The translations under genes were made by a program, and so were the position numbers. A stretch of 50,695 nt of DNA from Pyrinomonadaceae bacterium (GTDB lineage: Bacteria; Acidobacteriota; Blastocatellia; Pyrinomonadales; Pyrinomonadaceae): positions 1 to 50,695 of the forward strand of contig JAICGZ010000008.1 of NCBI GenBank assembly GCA_025922875.1, given 5' to 3'. A model generated the notes under the pieces. The model saw only the letters and a list, made by a program, of their open reading frames with translations, made no database searches and was not told where the DNA came from. Below are positions 8,495 to 17,290 of the stretch, piece by piece. Every line of letters starts with the position of its first letter. Position 1 is the stretch's first letter.

Positions 8495-8543
8495 GAGGCA
8501 CACAAGCCACAAACTGATCTTGTGACTTATGTGCCTCTTTTGT
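8495..8543 (+). terminator. Hairpin terminator after the secreted-protein gene
   Basis: GAGGCACACAAGCCACAA (8495-8512) pairs with TTGTGACTTATGTGCCTC (8520-8537), 16 of 18 positions, followed by TTTTG. It starts at the base after the stop codon and lies between convergent genes, so it could serve both. The word CCACAAAGAGGCACAAA upstream of dut (about 13092-13108) resembles one arm. Confidence 0.75.
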
Positions 8544-8565
8544 AGTTCACTTCTCCTTCGAGGCG

Positions 8566-10461
8566 TTAACCCCTTGGACCAGTGGCCCTCAGAGTCACCT
8601 CAGTTCCGGCATTCAGTTCAAGATCATTTCGACCCTGAACGTATACCGAACCGGCGCCGGCGCCTGCACCAATCACTGCGCCAATCGCCGCACCTTTACC
8701 ACCGCCCGCGATCGCGCCGATTAGGGCGCCAACCGCAGTACCGATGGCTGTGCGAGTGACCGTCTTGTTAGTCTGGTCGCTTTCGCGTACCGCACCTTCA
8801 TTGTCAACGCGGACCACTTCTCCACTCGGCGTCCGCACACTCTCGAGAATGCCGGCAAAGCGATAGCTCCGGCCGTCTCTCATCCGGATGGTATCGAAGT
8901 CCATCGTCATCTCCGAACGACCGGTGACTCGACCGCCTCGGTCAACGTTGATCACGGATCCTTCGATCGTGGCGCCGTCATACTGTCCACCTCGCACCGT
9001 CATCGTGAAGCGTTCACCTTCACTAATGTTCTGCGTGGATAGATTGTTGTTGAGCACCGCCACGAGTTGGGTTCCGTCTGGAACAATGAAACTTCCCGTT
9101 GCCACGTCACCAACTACCGAAGATTCTCGATTGGTGTCGTAAATGTTCAACTGCGCGACATCAGACGTCCGATCGTAGTAAGTCCTGACGGTGATCGGAT
9201 TAGTGAAACGATCGCTGTAGAGCGTGCGCGTTACGAGCATCTCACGGCCATCGTTCGATGGATCAAACGTTACCGTGAAGTCGTTGGCACGCTCGCCAGT
9301 CCTCGTAATGCTCAGCGTGTCTCCCGACAGCGATGCGCGAACCCGAACACTACGGCCTTGCGGCGTAGTTTCAACATTCTCGCGGCCATCGGCGACGAAG
9401 TTGATCTGCGGAGCACGCGTGGACGCGATCGTTACCGAGTTTCCACGGCGATCGATCGCGAGCATCTGCGGTGGATCGAACCGTCGCAACAACGAATCGT
9501 AAACCCGCTGCCGCTCGGCTGCGGATAAGGTTCTCGTCGCATCATCGATGGCTCTGCGCACGTCGTCTCCACGGCTGGTGTTGAGACGGAAGGTGCCCGT
9601 CAGATCACCGCTGGCGGCAGAGTCTCCACCTGAACCTGTCGACCAATTCCATGCAATGTTGAAAGCACTCGCCAACCGATCGAGATCCTGCCGCAACGTG
9701 TTCCAGTTATTTTCAGTCCGATTCGACAACTGGCGATCGGCAATGTAGTTATTCAAAAACGCAGCCCGGTCTAACACGGTCCGCGCATCTGACGATGACG
9801 ACTGCCTGCTATTCACGCGATTGCGGAGTTGGACCAAAGCGGCCTCAAACTGGGTCAACTGCTGGCGAACCTCATCAAGACGATACCGATCGTTGTAGTT
9901 CCTACGGTTGAGATCCTGTCGCAGGTTGCGGCTAAAAGTTGCGGAGCGCGTATTGAGCCGGTCTACCAACTGCCGCATTTGAAAGTCGTTCAGGTTGTAG
10001 TCATTGTTTCCAACGCTGCCACTGCCTGAACCCCACGACGCACTCAAGTTGTAATAGCTTGCGAGCTGATCGAGATCGGCGCGTATCGCCTGCCAGTCAC
10101 GCCGCGATCCTGAACCGAGCCGGTTGTTTGAAAAGAAATTGTCGATCTGGGCGCCGCGATCCAAAAGTGCTTGCGCATCCGCGGTACCGGCGCGACGTGT
10201 ACCAAGGCGGCGATCGAGCTGATTTGCCGCAGCCTCGAAATCAAGGATCAAACGTTCGATATCGTCGACCCGGTAGTTATTTCGATCAGCAGCATTCTGG
10301 ACTGCGCGCTGTAGAGAGTCGGTGCGCGTTTGAATGCGCCGCACGAGATCTCTAATAGCGGCGTCGTTGGCGCCGAACTGAGCCATGCCGGAAGTGGCCA
10401 TGCCCGCGGTCACCAACGCTAATACGAAAGCCGTGAAAATTGTTTTTCTGATTGTCCTCAT
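8566..10461 (-). CDS. Secreted glycine-zipper protein with duplicated helical domain
   Basis: A 631-residue protein with a signal peptide (residues about 5-27, ending G-M-A-Q). Two related helical modules follow (about 30-150 and 160-275); each holds a pattern of the type R-x-Q-L-x-x-F-E-A-A, a D-R-A or D-R-G turn and a closing D-L-D-x-L-A-x-x-[YF]-N. A beta-rich middle comes next, then a C-terminal glycine zipper (about 570-608, A-I-G-A-V-I-G-A-G-A-G-A-G) of the kind that spans or inserts into the outer membrane (YMGG/OmpA-type). AAGGAGGAG lies 7 nt upstream of the ATG, so the start is firm. Envelope structural role inferred; no enzyme motif seen. Confidence 0.82.
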   Translation of the reverse strand: MRTIRKTIFTAFVLALVTAGMATSGMAQFGANDAAIRDLVRRIQTRTDSLQRAVQNAADRNNYRVDDIERLILDFEAAANQLDRRLGTRRAGTADAQALLDRGAQIDNFFSNNRLGSGSRRDWQAIRADLDQLASYYNLSASWGSGSGSVGNNDYNLNDFQMRQLVDRLNTRSATFSRNLRQDLNRRNYNDRYRLDEVRQQLTQFEAALVQLRNRVNSRQSSSSDARTVLDRAAFLNNYIADRQLSNRTENNWNTLRQDLDRLASAFNIAWNWSTGSGGDSAASGDLTGTFRLNTSRGDDVRRAIDDATRTLSAAERQRVYDSLLRRFDPPQMLAIDRRGNSVTIASTRAPQINFVADGRENVETTPQGRSVRVRASLSGDTLSITRTGERANDFTVTFDPSNDGREMLVTRTLYSDRFTNPITVRTYYDRTSDVAQLNIYDTNRESSVVGDVATGSFIVPDGTQLVAVLNNNLSTQNISEGERFTMTVRGGQYDGATIEGSVINVDRGGRVTGRSEMTMDFDTIRMRDGRSYRFAGILESVRTPSGEVVRVDNEGAVRESDQTNKTVTRTAIGTAVGALIGAIAGGGKGAAIGAVIGAGAGAGSVYVQGRNDLELNAGTEVTLRATGPRG

Positions 10462-10811
10462 CTCATCTCCTCCTTCAGACTTGGGGCCTGCACGTCAAAC
10501 TTTGTGCCAATCGAGTATTCGTTCAGCTCGGACAGGCCTTTCCGGGAGAGCCTGTTAGCGGGGGAAGGCTGAAAATGGTACGTACCACTGACTCACCTTG
10601 AAACAAATGCCCCACAAAAACCGCACGTTTTCCGGGATCTGTAGTGATGTATGCAAGGGGCGTGTTACTTGTGGGAGGAGTCTTGCGGAAAGATTGCAGG
10701 ATGGAGGAAAAAAGGCTGAACGCCGCCACGCGATCAACGTTTTCGGTTACACCATTCACGTGATGCAACAGGATTTATCATGCAAATCCTGTTACGTCTT
10801 TGTAATCTGTC
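10462..10811. other. 350-bp intergenic region with one hairpin
   Basis: Lies downstream of the M28 gene and upstream of the glycine-zipper gene. It holds a perfect 10-bp inverted repeat AACAGGATTT/AAATCCTGTT (10767-10793), probably the end of M28 transcription. A sigma-54-like TGGCAC-N5-TTGAC on the minus strand (10494-10509) has an imperfect -12 box. The remaining sequence shows no convincing gene. Confidence 0.5.
10767..10793 (-). terminator. Hairpin downstream of the M28 peptidase gene
   Basis: A 10-bp perfect inverted repeat with a 7-nt loop, 19 bases past the M28 stop codon. It lacks a T-run, so it may be a processing or repeat element rather than an intrinsic terminator. The core resembles the repeat at 35039-35076. 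Confidence 0.45.
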
Positions 10812-12467
10812 TTACGGCTCGGAGGGGGCAGGCTTGTCAGTCCCGCGCTCGCGGTTGAAAACCGACGACGGCAACCACGCCGGCATGTTGTCTTCGTTAG
10901 CGATGCGCAATCCCATCACTAACATCACCGACGCCACAGTGCGTGGGCCGCTCCAGTCCCACTCTGGACGAACGATGTCAGTCGGTTGGTGATAGTCTGT
11001 CTTTGTCCACTTCTTCAAGCGATCGATCCACGCCTCCCGGGCGCCGCCGGGCGCGCCCAGGATCATCATTGCCGGGATACCCTTTTTCACAAAGAAGTAA
11101 TGATCGGAACGATAGAACGACTTCTCCTCCGGCATCGGATCCGGAATAACACTGAGGCCGGTTGAAGCAGCAACTTCCGTCAACAAGTTGCCGAGCGTTG
11201 AATGTTCCGCTCCATAACCAACCAGTACCTTCACTGGTCCATAAACCTCTGTGCCCATACCGTCTAGATTGAGATCAGCGGCGACTTGTTTGATCTTCCA
11301 GGTTGGGTTCTTCACCCAGTGGTCTGTTCCGTAACCGCCGTACTCCTCTCCAGTCACTGCGATAAAGATTATCGAGCGTCGTGGTTTAGTTGCTGCTTTT
11401 GTCATTGCCTCGGCGATGGCCAGCATCTCAGCCACTCCCAAAGCATTGTCTGCCGCGCCGTGATAAATGCGATTGTCAGCCGAAACTCCGTACGCGTCGT
11501 AGTGAGCGGAATAGACCAGGGCTTCCGATTTGAGTTTGGGATCGGAGCCTTCGAGCAATCCGATAACGTTGTTTCCAACACCTTTACCCTTTTTCAGACG
11601 CACTGTAATGGTTGCGGATTGTTGGAGCTCGATTGGCGTGAAATCCTCTGCTTGCGCTTTAGCGAAGGCTTCTGCTCGTGTGAATCCGGAACCGGCAAAG
11701 AGCTTATCGGCGCCAGAGTCGCTGACGGTGATGAATGGAGGTAAAAAGTCAGGCGCTTCCTGTTGTGATTCAGGTTCGATTTGACGACGGGTTAAGTAGT
11801 CCGCAATCTCTGCGTACGTCAGAGTCTCCAGGTCTTCGCCAATGGTGACGAGCGCCGCAGCGCCGCGCGCGATTAGTCCACGCATAACGTTGAGTTGGGC
11901 ACTTGCTTTCTTCCACTGGTCTTTTCCAATCTCCGGCGGAGGACCGGGACGGAAAACAACGATCTTTCCCTTCACGTCGAGTCCTGCCAGATCGTTTCGC
12001 TTGAGGAATGGGAGCACGATGCCGTAACCAACAAACACCACATTTCCGGTGACGTTCTCGTCGCCACTGTATGGTGGCGTGACGATGAAGTCTTCTCGAA
12101 ATTTCAAGTTCTGATTGCCGAAAGCGAATGTGGGCTGAGGGAGAAATTGCGTTTCTCTGAATTTAACTGGTTGAAGATAGGTGTTGTTATTGCCGAGTGG
12201 TTTGAGTCCGAGTTTCGCGAAGCGATCTGCAAGATACGCAGCGGCTTTGTCACCGCCGGGTTGACCGGTCCCGCGTCCTTGCATGTCGGCGGCGGCGAGC
12301 GCGTTGACTGTGGCTTTGATGCTTTCAACGCTGATGCTATCGACTAGCTGTTGCTCCGTCGCTGAAAGCGAGCGGGTCGTTATCGGCGCGGTCGCCTGCC
12401 ATCCAAACGCAGTTGATGTAACGAGAAGGAGTGCGAGAAGAACTGAAACGTGTTTTTGATACTTCAC
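10812..12467 (-). CDS. Secreted M28 family aminopeptidase with PA domain
   Basis: A 551-residue periplasmic or extracellular zinc aminopeptidase. It has a signal peptide (about 5-23, ending A-F-G-W-Q-A), a protease-associated insert (about 130-260) with V-G-Y-G-I, and then the M28 catalytic domain. The co-catalytic zinc ligands can be read as H-Y-D in S-A-H-Y-D-A-Y-G, D in G-A-A-D-N-A-L-G, the pair in G-E-E-Y, D in L-N-L-D-G-M-G and H in R-S-D-H-Y-F-F. All expected ligands are present, so activity is likely; peptide scavenging is the usual role. Single-gene transcript by context. Confidence 0.93.
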   Translation of the reverse strand: MKYQKHVSVLLALLLVTSTAFGWQATAPITTRSLSATEQQLVDSISVESIKATVNALAAADMQGRGTGQPGGDKAAAYLADRFAKLGLKPLGNNNTYLQPVKFRETQFLPQPTFAFGNQNLKFREDFIVTPPYSGDENVTGNVVFVGYGIVLPFLKRNDLAGLDVKGKIVVFRPGPPPEIGKDQWKKASAQLNVMRGLIARGAAALVTIGEDLETLTYAEIADYLTRRQIEPESQQEAPDFLPPFITVSDSGADKLFAGSGFTRAEAFAKAQAEDFTPIELQQSATITVRLKKGKGVGNNVIGLLEGSDPKLKSEALVYSAHYDAYGVSADNRIYHGAADNALGVAEMLAIAEAMTKAATKPRRSIIFIAVTGEEYGGYGTDHWVKNPTWKIKQVAADLNLDGMGTEVYGPVKVLVGYGAEHSTLGNLLTEVAASTGLSVIPDPMPEEKSFYRSDHYFFVKKGIPAMMILGAPGGAREAWIDRLKKWTKTDYHQPTDIVRPEWDWSGPRTVASVMLVMGLRIANEDNMPAWLPSSVFNRERGTDKPAPSEP

Positions 12468-12516
12468 TCTTTAATTCCCTTTTCTGACGTTTGCCTTACG
12501 TACGTTATGCGGTGAC

Positions 12517-12606
12517 ATTTGTAGGGGCGGCCACGGAGGGCCGCCCCTTCCACGAAATAATTGTGCGGCAAAACAGGGGCGGCCGCGGAGGGCCGCCCCT
12601 ACAAAT
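12517..12606. repeat. Double-hairpin GGGGCGGCC repeat element
   Basis: Outer arms ATTTGTAGGGGCGGCC (12517-12532) and GGCCGCCCCTACAAAT (12591-12606) are a perfect 16-bp inverted repeat. Inside it are two near-identical hairpins, AGGGGCGGCC/GGCCGCCCCT at 12523-12548 and 12575-12600. The same layout recurs at 32554-32629. It lies between dut and the M28 gene. Confidence 0.85.
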
Positions 12607-12657
12607 ATAATCCATCGACCCAATTAATCAGTCGAGCGAATTAAAATCTCGAGCACA

Positions 12658-13092
12658 TTAACCCGTCGATCCAAACCCGCCGGCGCCGCGAGCAGTCTCA
12701 TCCAAATCGCTGGCCCACGCTGCTTCTGGGGTGATGATCTGTTCGATGATCAACTGACAAATCTTGCTTCCGGCAGGGAGGTTGATAACTTCATCGCTGG
12801 TGTTGTAGAGCAAGCAGCAAAGCTCGCCCCGGTAATCAGAATCTATCACACCGGCAAGCACATCCAACCCATTTTTCGCCGCCAACCCCGATCGCGGAGC
12901 AATACGCCCATAAAACCCCGGCGGTATCGCCACCGCCAATCCCGTCCTCGCCATCACCCTTTGCTTCGGCCCGATGCTCAAATCCTCAATCGAACAAACA
13001 TCCAACCCCGCCGCCAACGCACTCCCGCGCCTTGGAAGGATCGCACGCGAATCAAGCTGTTTGAAGCGAAGAACATCGACTGTGGTTGTCAT
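12658..13092 (-). CDS. dut: dUTP diphosphatase (dUTPase)
   Basis: Trimeric dUTPase that converts dUTP to dUMP and pyrophosphate, keeping uracil out of DNA and feeding thymidylate synthesis. All five motifs are present in 144 residues: A-A-G-L-D-V, P-R-S-G-L-A, G-V-I-D-S-D-Y-R-G-E-L with the catalytic Asp and Tyr, G-S-K-I-C-Q-L-I, and the C-terminal R-G-A-G-G-F-G-S-T-G. The start at 13092 is preferred because GAGG lies 7 nt upstream and the length fits; the longer frame only reads through dcd out of frame. It follows dcd by 26 nt, so the pair forms a dCTP to dUMP route. Confidence 0.95.
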   Translation of the reverse strand: MTTTVDVLRFKQLDSRAILPRRGSALAAGLDVCSIEDLSIGPKQRVMARTGLAVAIPPGFYGRIAPRSGLAAKNGLDVLAGVIDSDYRGELCCLLYNTSDEVINLPAGSKICQLIIEQIITPEAAWASDLDETARGAGGFGSTG

Positions 13093-13118
13093 TTGTGCCT
13101 CTTTGTGGCTTGAACGTT

Positions 13119-13685
13119 CTACATCTTTGGCAGGGTGACGCCGCGCTGGCCCTGGTACTTGCCGCCGCGGTCTTTGTAGGAGGTTTCGCAGACCTCGTCG
13201 GATTCGAAGAACACAACTTGTGCGACGCCTTCGTTGGCGTAGATCTTCGCGGGCAGAGGTGTGGTGTTTGAGAACTCGAGCGTGACGTAGCCTTCCCACT
13301 CCGGTTCGAACGGTGTGACGTTCACAAGAATTCCACAGCGCGCGTAGGTGCTTTTTCCGAGACAGATCGTGAGTACGTTACGAGGGATGCGGAAGTATTC
13401 GACCGTGCGAGCGAGGGCGAAACTATTCGGCGGGATGATTACCGAATCGCCTTTGATGTCGACGAAGTTCTTCTCATCAAATTCTTTCGGATCGACGATG
13501 GTGCTGTTGATGTTGGTGAAGAGTTTGAACTCATCCGCACAGCGAATGTCGTAGCCGTAGCTCGACGTTCCGTAAGAAACGATTCGCTTGCCATCAACTT
13601 GTTTTACCTGGCCCGGCTCGTAAGGCTCAATCATCCGGTACTCGCTGGCCATCATGCGGATCCATTTGTCTGATTTGATACTCAT
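13119..13685 (-). CDS. dcd: dCTP deaminase
   Basis: Deaminates dCTP to dUTP, supplying dUMP together with the adjacent dut. The 188-residue length and the motifs [10 protein letters not shown] (about 40) and [17 protein letters not shown] (about 115-131, including the catalytic Glu) fit the trimeric Dcd family. A separate dut next door suggests a monofunctional deaminase, not the bifunctional Dcd-dUTPase. The ATG starts directly after the stop codon of the preceding DUF4097 gene with no spacing, which points to translational coupling to the envelope-stress operon upstream. Confidence 0.95.
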   Translation of the reverse strand: MSIKSDKWIRMMASEYRMIEPYEPGQVKQVDGKRIVSYGTSSYGYDIRCADEFKLFTNINSTIVDPKEFDEKNFVDIKGDSVIIPPNSFALARTVEYFRIPRNVLTICLGKSTYARCGILVNVTPFEPEWEGYVTLEFSNTTPLPAKIYANEGVAQVVFFESDEVCETSYKDRGGKYQGQRGVTLPKM

Positions 13686-14543
13686 CTACGTTCCTGCCTT
13701 CCGAATATTCACCGTACCGTCGCCAACCGTAAACTTGAAATACGCTCCACCTGCACCGGCGCGGGCGCGGACGGTGCGTTCCGTTAACCCGGGTTTCTCG
13801 CGCGACTCGAGTCCCTCGTAAGTGTTCACGATCTTACCGGTGCGCAGAATTTCAGCGTCGATGTCGCCGCTAAAACCAGGAGGCAGTTCGACGTTTATAG
13901 TTCCGGATGCAATGCGAATATCTGCGCCGCCGCCGCGCCAACTCCGCGACGGGATGGTCAACGTGATCGCGCCTGCCGTGACAGTGGTTGAAACAGTGCC
14001 GCCCGTGAGCGTAAGTGCAGTCTCACTCTCCGTAGCGCTGATGCGCATAGCGCCTTCGACGCCCGAAAGCTTTACCGATCCATGGCCCGCATTTATTTCC
14101 AAATCCGTATTCAATGGTACGCGCAGACGATAGTCGATCTTCCACGGCAAATTAAGCAGCTTCTTCGGAAACTTTTTCGCAGACCGCTTCATGTACGCGC
14201 GATCGTGCGTGCCCGTCGTGAGCACGCTCAGGTGATTCAAATCTTCGTCGAACACAAAACTGTTCACCGATGCGAGTTGGTCCAGGTCAGCTTCGGTAGG
14301 CGCTTTGAGCTCGATATTGGCTGTCAGTTCAACTTCATTGCGCGGCCAGCCTTCAACTGTTACTGAACCTCGCGGAGCTCCGATCAAAGTTACTGTTCCG
14401 CCGTAAGAGAAACGCCGCGTCTCACGCCGCGTAGTCGTGCGCGTCAACAGTTGGATATCCGGAACGACAGCCTTTTGAGGACAAACAGGATAAGCAGAAA
14501 CTAAAAAGATTGTTATGAAAAGAAGAGCTTTCAATTTAGCCAT
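13686..14543 (-). CDS. Secreted DUF4097-type beta-helix protein
   Basis: A signal peptide is followed by a DUF4097-like region of short beta-strand repeats (G-S-V-x-[VI]-x-G pattern). The function is unknown; the family is often found next to ECF sigma/anti-sigma genes. The start is taken at the ATG (14543), since the longer frame begins with TTG 9 bases earlier; neither has a strong ribosome binding site. It is separated from the upstream paralogue by an intrinsic terminator (14590-14613), yet abuts dcd with zero spacing, so part of its transcription may come from a promoter within the 100-bp gap. Confidence 0.8.
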   Translation of the reverse strand: MAKLKALLFITIFLVSAYPVCPQKAVVPDIQLLTRTTTRRETRRFSYGGTVTLIGAPRGSVTVEGWPRNEVELTANIELKAPTEADLDQLASVNSFVFDEDLNHLSVLTTGTHDRAYMKRSAKKFPKKLLNLPWKIDYRLRVPLNTDLEINAGHGSVKLSGVEGAMRISATESETALTLTGGTVSTTVTAGAITLTIPSRSWRGGGADIRIASGTINVELPPGFSGDIDAEILRTGKIVNTYEGLESREKPGLTERTVRARAGAGGAYFKFTVGDGTVNIRKAGT

Positions 14544-14581
14544 GAGACGCAATAGTACCGTGCGTTTACCTTAATCGAAAA

Positions 14582-14613
14582 CAAAAAAAGGACGTTGCCT
14601 GACCGCAACGTCC
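14582..14613 (-). terminator. Intrinsic terminator between the two DUF4097 genes
   Basis: GGACGTTGC (14590-14598) and GCAACGTCC (14605-14613) form a 9-bp perfect stem with a 6-nt loop, followed on the minus strand by seven T residues (A-run at 14583-14589). This is a typical Rho-independent terminator for the gene ending at 14648. Confidence 0.9.
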
Positions 14614-14647
14614 CCAATCAGTAACTTGCCATCAAAATGCGAGGTGC

Positions 14648-15409
14648 TTACCTTCGCAAAAACGTGATCTGACCGCTGAAGTTGGTGACTGACACAGATG
14701 AGCGGCCGTCGCCAACATCGCCGACGTATCTTCGTCCGTCCTGCGTCTTGAAACCATTGTTCCAAAAATCGCCCAACGCGATCTTCCGCGCCGGCGATGC
14801 AGCCACCAGGCGGAAAGCTGAGTTGCCGGGTATTCGAATCGTGATGTCGCCTTTGCTGGATTTGAACTCGTAAGTGCCGCCGCTTGAAAACTCACCGTCA
14901 AAGAAAATATTTCCAATGACGTTCTTTGCGATTACGTGCGACGCGCTAATGTTAGTCAGCTCGATGTCGCCTTCAGATGAAACGTGTGCCCGGACCAAAC
15001 CACTGCGAATGTTGGCTACACTAATGTTGCCGCGACGCGTTTCGAGATCGACCGATGAATTAACCGGAACTTGTAGTTTGAAATTGATATCGCCAACATC
15101 GCCAATGCCGCGATTGTCACTCATCACATCGACGACGAGACTTTGATCGATCTGCCTGGGAACAACGTGAGCGTTCTTCGATTCGCAGGTTGCCGAAAGA
15201 CGTATCTCATCTTTATTCCACGCCTCGACGACGATAGTGCCCGAGATGTTTTTCAACTCGATGCGGACATTTTTACCCGCCGGATAGCGTTTGGAAAGTT
15301 GCTGCTGCGCTTGAACCGTGAAGGACAGCGACCCTAATGCGAGGAGCGCACCAACTGCCAGGACGCCGGCGCGAACTGATGGGCGCCTGTTTAGTAATCT
15401 GCTTTTCAT
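14648..15409 (-). CDS. Secreted DUF4097 family beta-strand repeat protein
   Basis: A signal peptide (about 10-35, ending V-Q-A-Q-Q) is followed by repeated short strands such as G-T-I-V-V-E-A-W, G-N-I-S-V-A-N-I, G-D-I-E-L-T-N-I and G-D-I-T-I-R-I-P, spaced about 20-25 residues apart. This is the DUF4097 pattern expected to fold as a right-handed beta-helix-like sheet. The biochemical role is unknown. The ATG at 15409 is used instead of a TTG at 15430. It lies 26 nt downstream of the anti-sigma gene, so it is probably part of the sigma/anti-sigma operon and ends at the terminator just downstream. Confidence 0.87.
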   Translation of the reverse strand: MKSRLLNRRPSVRAGVLAVGALLALGSLSFTVQAQQQLSKRYPAGKNVRIELKNISGTIVVEAWNKDEIRLSATCESKNAHVVPRQIDQSLVVDVMSDNRGIGDVGDINFKLQVPVNSSVDLETRRGNISVANIRSGLVRAHVSSEGDIELTNISASHVIAKNVIGNIFFDGEFSSGGTYEFKSSKGDITIRIPGNSAFRLVAASPARKIALGDFWNNGFKTQDGRRYVGDVGDGRSSVSVTNFSGQITFLRR

Positions 15410-15435
15410 CAACGTGGGGCTTCTAATCAAAACAA

Positions 15436-16125
15436 TTACAAATCAGAAAACTCTTTGAGTAACGCGAGCTTGTCGTTCAACGCTTCGTTGAGCATCTGCT
15501 CCGAAACCTCATCGTGTGGGTTTCGATTCAATTCGTTGAGCGAATCGGCGACCGTCTGGTCGATGACTTTCATGTTGCGATCGAAAGTCTCCCGCATATC
15601 AGCGCTCCAGCGCGCCTTGTTTAATTCAACTCTTTGATTCCAGTAATTGATCACCTGGCGTCGTTGCCACACGCGATCGTTCACATTCGAAGCTTCAGCC
15701 TGCGCAGGAGTCGCCGGCGTTACTGCATAACCACCCCAGCGACGCAGCCCGACCACTGTCATCAGCGAAACTAACAAGACGATCGCCACTGCGGAGGCGG
15801 CCAACTGCGGCAACGACAGTTCCCAACTGCGTCCCATCAACTGGCCAAGAAACGAACGCGGCGGTTCAGAGTTACTGACGACCACGCCGGGTCTTTCCGC
15901 TTCGATCACATTCCGGATGCGCAGCCACAGCGCGTGTTCGTTTGGCGGCGCTTCGTAATGGCCGCGTTGCGTGTGGCAAAAGCTCACGATCGATGCCAGA
16001 TCCTGGCGAACACTTTCGCAATCCAAACACTGTTTCAGATGCGTATAGAGAGAGGACTCATCGCTGCCACTAATGCTGCCGTCGATTAGATCATGGATGA
16101 GTTCCTGACATGTCTCGCAGGTCAT
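15436..16125 (-). CDS. Zinc-finger anti-sigma factor, single-pass membrane protein
   Basis: A 229-residue protein with an N-terminal ZAS/zf-HC2 module: C-E-T-C near the start, then H-L-K-Q-C-L-D-C (H-x3-C-x2-C, about 29-36). One transmembrane helix (about 108-128, A-V-A-I-V-L-L-V-S-L-M-T-V-V) is followed by a periplasmic helical tail. This is the architecture of anti-sigma factors that hold an ECF sigma factor at the membrane; the partner is very likely the sigma gene 151 nt upstream. The tail may sense the envelope signal. Confidence 0.9.
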   Translation of the reverse strand: MTCETCQELIHDLIDGSISGSDESSLYTHLKQCLDCESVRQDLASIVSFCHTQRGHYEAPPNEHALWLRIRNVIEAERPGVVVSNSEPPRSFLGQLMGRSWELSLPQLAASAVAIVLLVSLMTVVGLRRWGGYAVTPATPAQAEASNVNDRVWQRRQVINYWNQRVELNKARWSADMRETFDRNMKVIDQTVADSLNELNRNPHDEVSEQMLNEALNDKLALLKEFSDL

Positions 16126-16276
16126 TTCTTACCACCTTCGTTCTGTCTCATAAGTGCGCACAATTCGATTAAAACTGTCTCCGGACAGAACCTTTCGGTT
16201 GCCATCAATCAAGGGAAGACTGCGTTTTGAAGCTCGGCAAGCGCGACAAACACATTCGCTGGCCTTAGCTTCGAGG

Positions 16277-16855
16277 CTATTCATTCGATTTCTGTTGCCT
16301 CAGAAGCCCGCGCAATTTCATTCTCGCTTTGTGTAATTGCGACTTCGATGTTCCTACCGAGCACCCCAACATCCTGGCGATTTCTTCGTGTTCATGCCCT
16401 TCAATGTCGTGAAGCGTAAAAACCGTCCGATAACCGGGCGGCAGTTGAGCGATAGCCTTATCGAGCGCTATACGGTCAACTACGGGCATGGCATTGGGGT
16501 TTTCTGTCCCTTTTACTATCTGGGTCGGCGTTTCGCCGTCCTCAGTCGTCTGCTCCATGCGCACGCCACGTTTGCGGAAATGCATGAGCACCTGATTGAC
16601 GGTGAGCCGGTGCAGCCAGGTAGTAAAAGCGGACTCACCCCGGAAACTACCGATTTTTCGAAAGAGCTGAATGAAGACCTCCTGTGCGAGATCTTCGGCC
16701 TCCGAGACGTTGCCGGTCATTCTCAAACAGAGTGAGTAGACGCGACGATTATGACGCTGGTAAAGCTCTTCGAAAGCTCCCATATCGCCCTGGGCGGCTT
16801 TCTGCGCCAGCTCATAATCTGTCGTTTGCGGTGTCTCGGTTTCGGCTGCGGTCAC
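16277..16855 (-). CDS. ECF RNA polymerase sigma factor
   Basis: A 192-residue sigma-70 family factor with region 2 ([14 protein letters not shown] about 50-65, then T-W-L-H-R-L-T-V-N) and region 4 ([16 protein letters not shown] and the helix-turn-helix [13 protein letters not shown]), and no regions 1 or 3. The start is GTG (16855); no strong ribosome binding site is visible. With the zinc anti-sigma and DUF4097 genes downstream it forms an envelope-stress module; dcd and dut lie at the end of the same strand run. The 5' region on the minus strand contains GGAAC words, but I see no clear ECF promoter. Confidence 0.93.
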   Translation of the reverse strand: MTAAETETPQTTDYELAQKAAQGDMGAFEELYQRHNRRVYSLCLRMTGNVSEAEDLAQEVFIQLFRKIGSFRGESAFTTWLHRLTVNQVLMHFRKRGVRMEQTTEDGETPTQIVKGTENPNAMPVVDRIALDKAIAQLPPGYRTVFTLHDIEGHEHEEIARMLGCSVGTSKSQLHKARMKLRGLLRQQKSNE

Positions 16856-17290
16856 GTGTTCACTGCTCGGGCAAGTTCGGAAGATATCTCACAAACTTCC
16901 GCCTCGTGTGGCACGATTCTCACGCTTCCGCGAATTTCAAGGGAGCAGCACTGTTCCTCAGAACGCCCGCGTGGGGATGCGGTGCGAAGGTCCAGTACCC
17001 TCAACGCGGCTTGTGATGCGGCGCTTTGCGCGCGTCGTTGCCTTACCCGACCCTAAAAATAGTGATTTTCCCAGCCGAATCGATAACTTTTCTACGGCTG
17101 GGTTGAAGGATAGGGGAAGAGGTGTAGAGATGACAAGTGTCTTAAAGGAAGTAGCACCGGAGGCCATTCATGAAGCTGGTCTGGCGCAGTGGCGAATGCA
17201 GGTATGTAGAACAAATCTATAAGCAGGGATTTCTCGTCCCGCCACTTTAGTACCCGCCACTTTAGTAAAGGTGTCGAAGCTACGCTGGCG
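16856..17290. other. 435-bp intergenic region with hairpin and tandem 15-mers
   Basis: Upstream of the ECF sigma gene and downstream of the RHS operon. It contains an 8-bp inverted repeat CCCAGCCG/CGGCTGGG (17070-17102) and a tandem 15-bp duplication (17238-17267). A 30-codon frame at 17130-17222 is not convincing. No other gene is supported. Confidence 0.5.
17238..17267. repeat. Tandem 15-bp direct repeat (two exact copies)
   Basis: CCCGCCACTTTAGTA occurs twice back to back, 24 bases past the end of the lipoprotein-like gene. It may be the remnant of a longer tandem array. Confidence 0.8.

Noticed and set aside
12517-12606. CRISPR array or tandem repeat locus
   Set aside because: Only two nested hairpins without spacers of regular size or cas genes; no CRISPR was seen anywhere in the window.
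12658-13299. Dut protein with a 69-residue basic N-terminal extension
   Set aside because: The extension is an out-of-frame reading of dcd; the start at 13092 has GAGG at proper spacing.
17130-17222. 30-codon frame before the RHS operon end
   Set aside because: GAGG lies upstream, but there is no homology or conservation evidence and it sits in a repeat-bearing gap.
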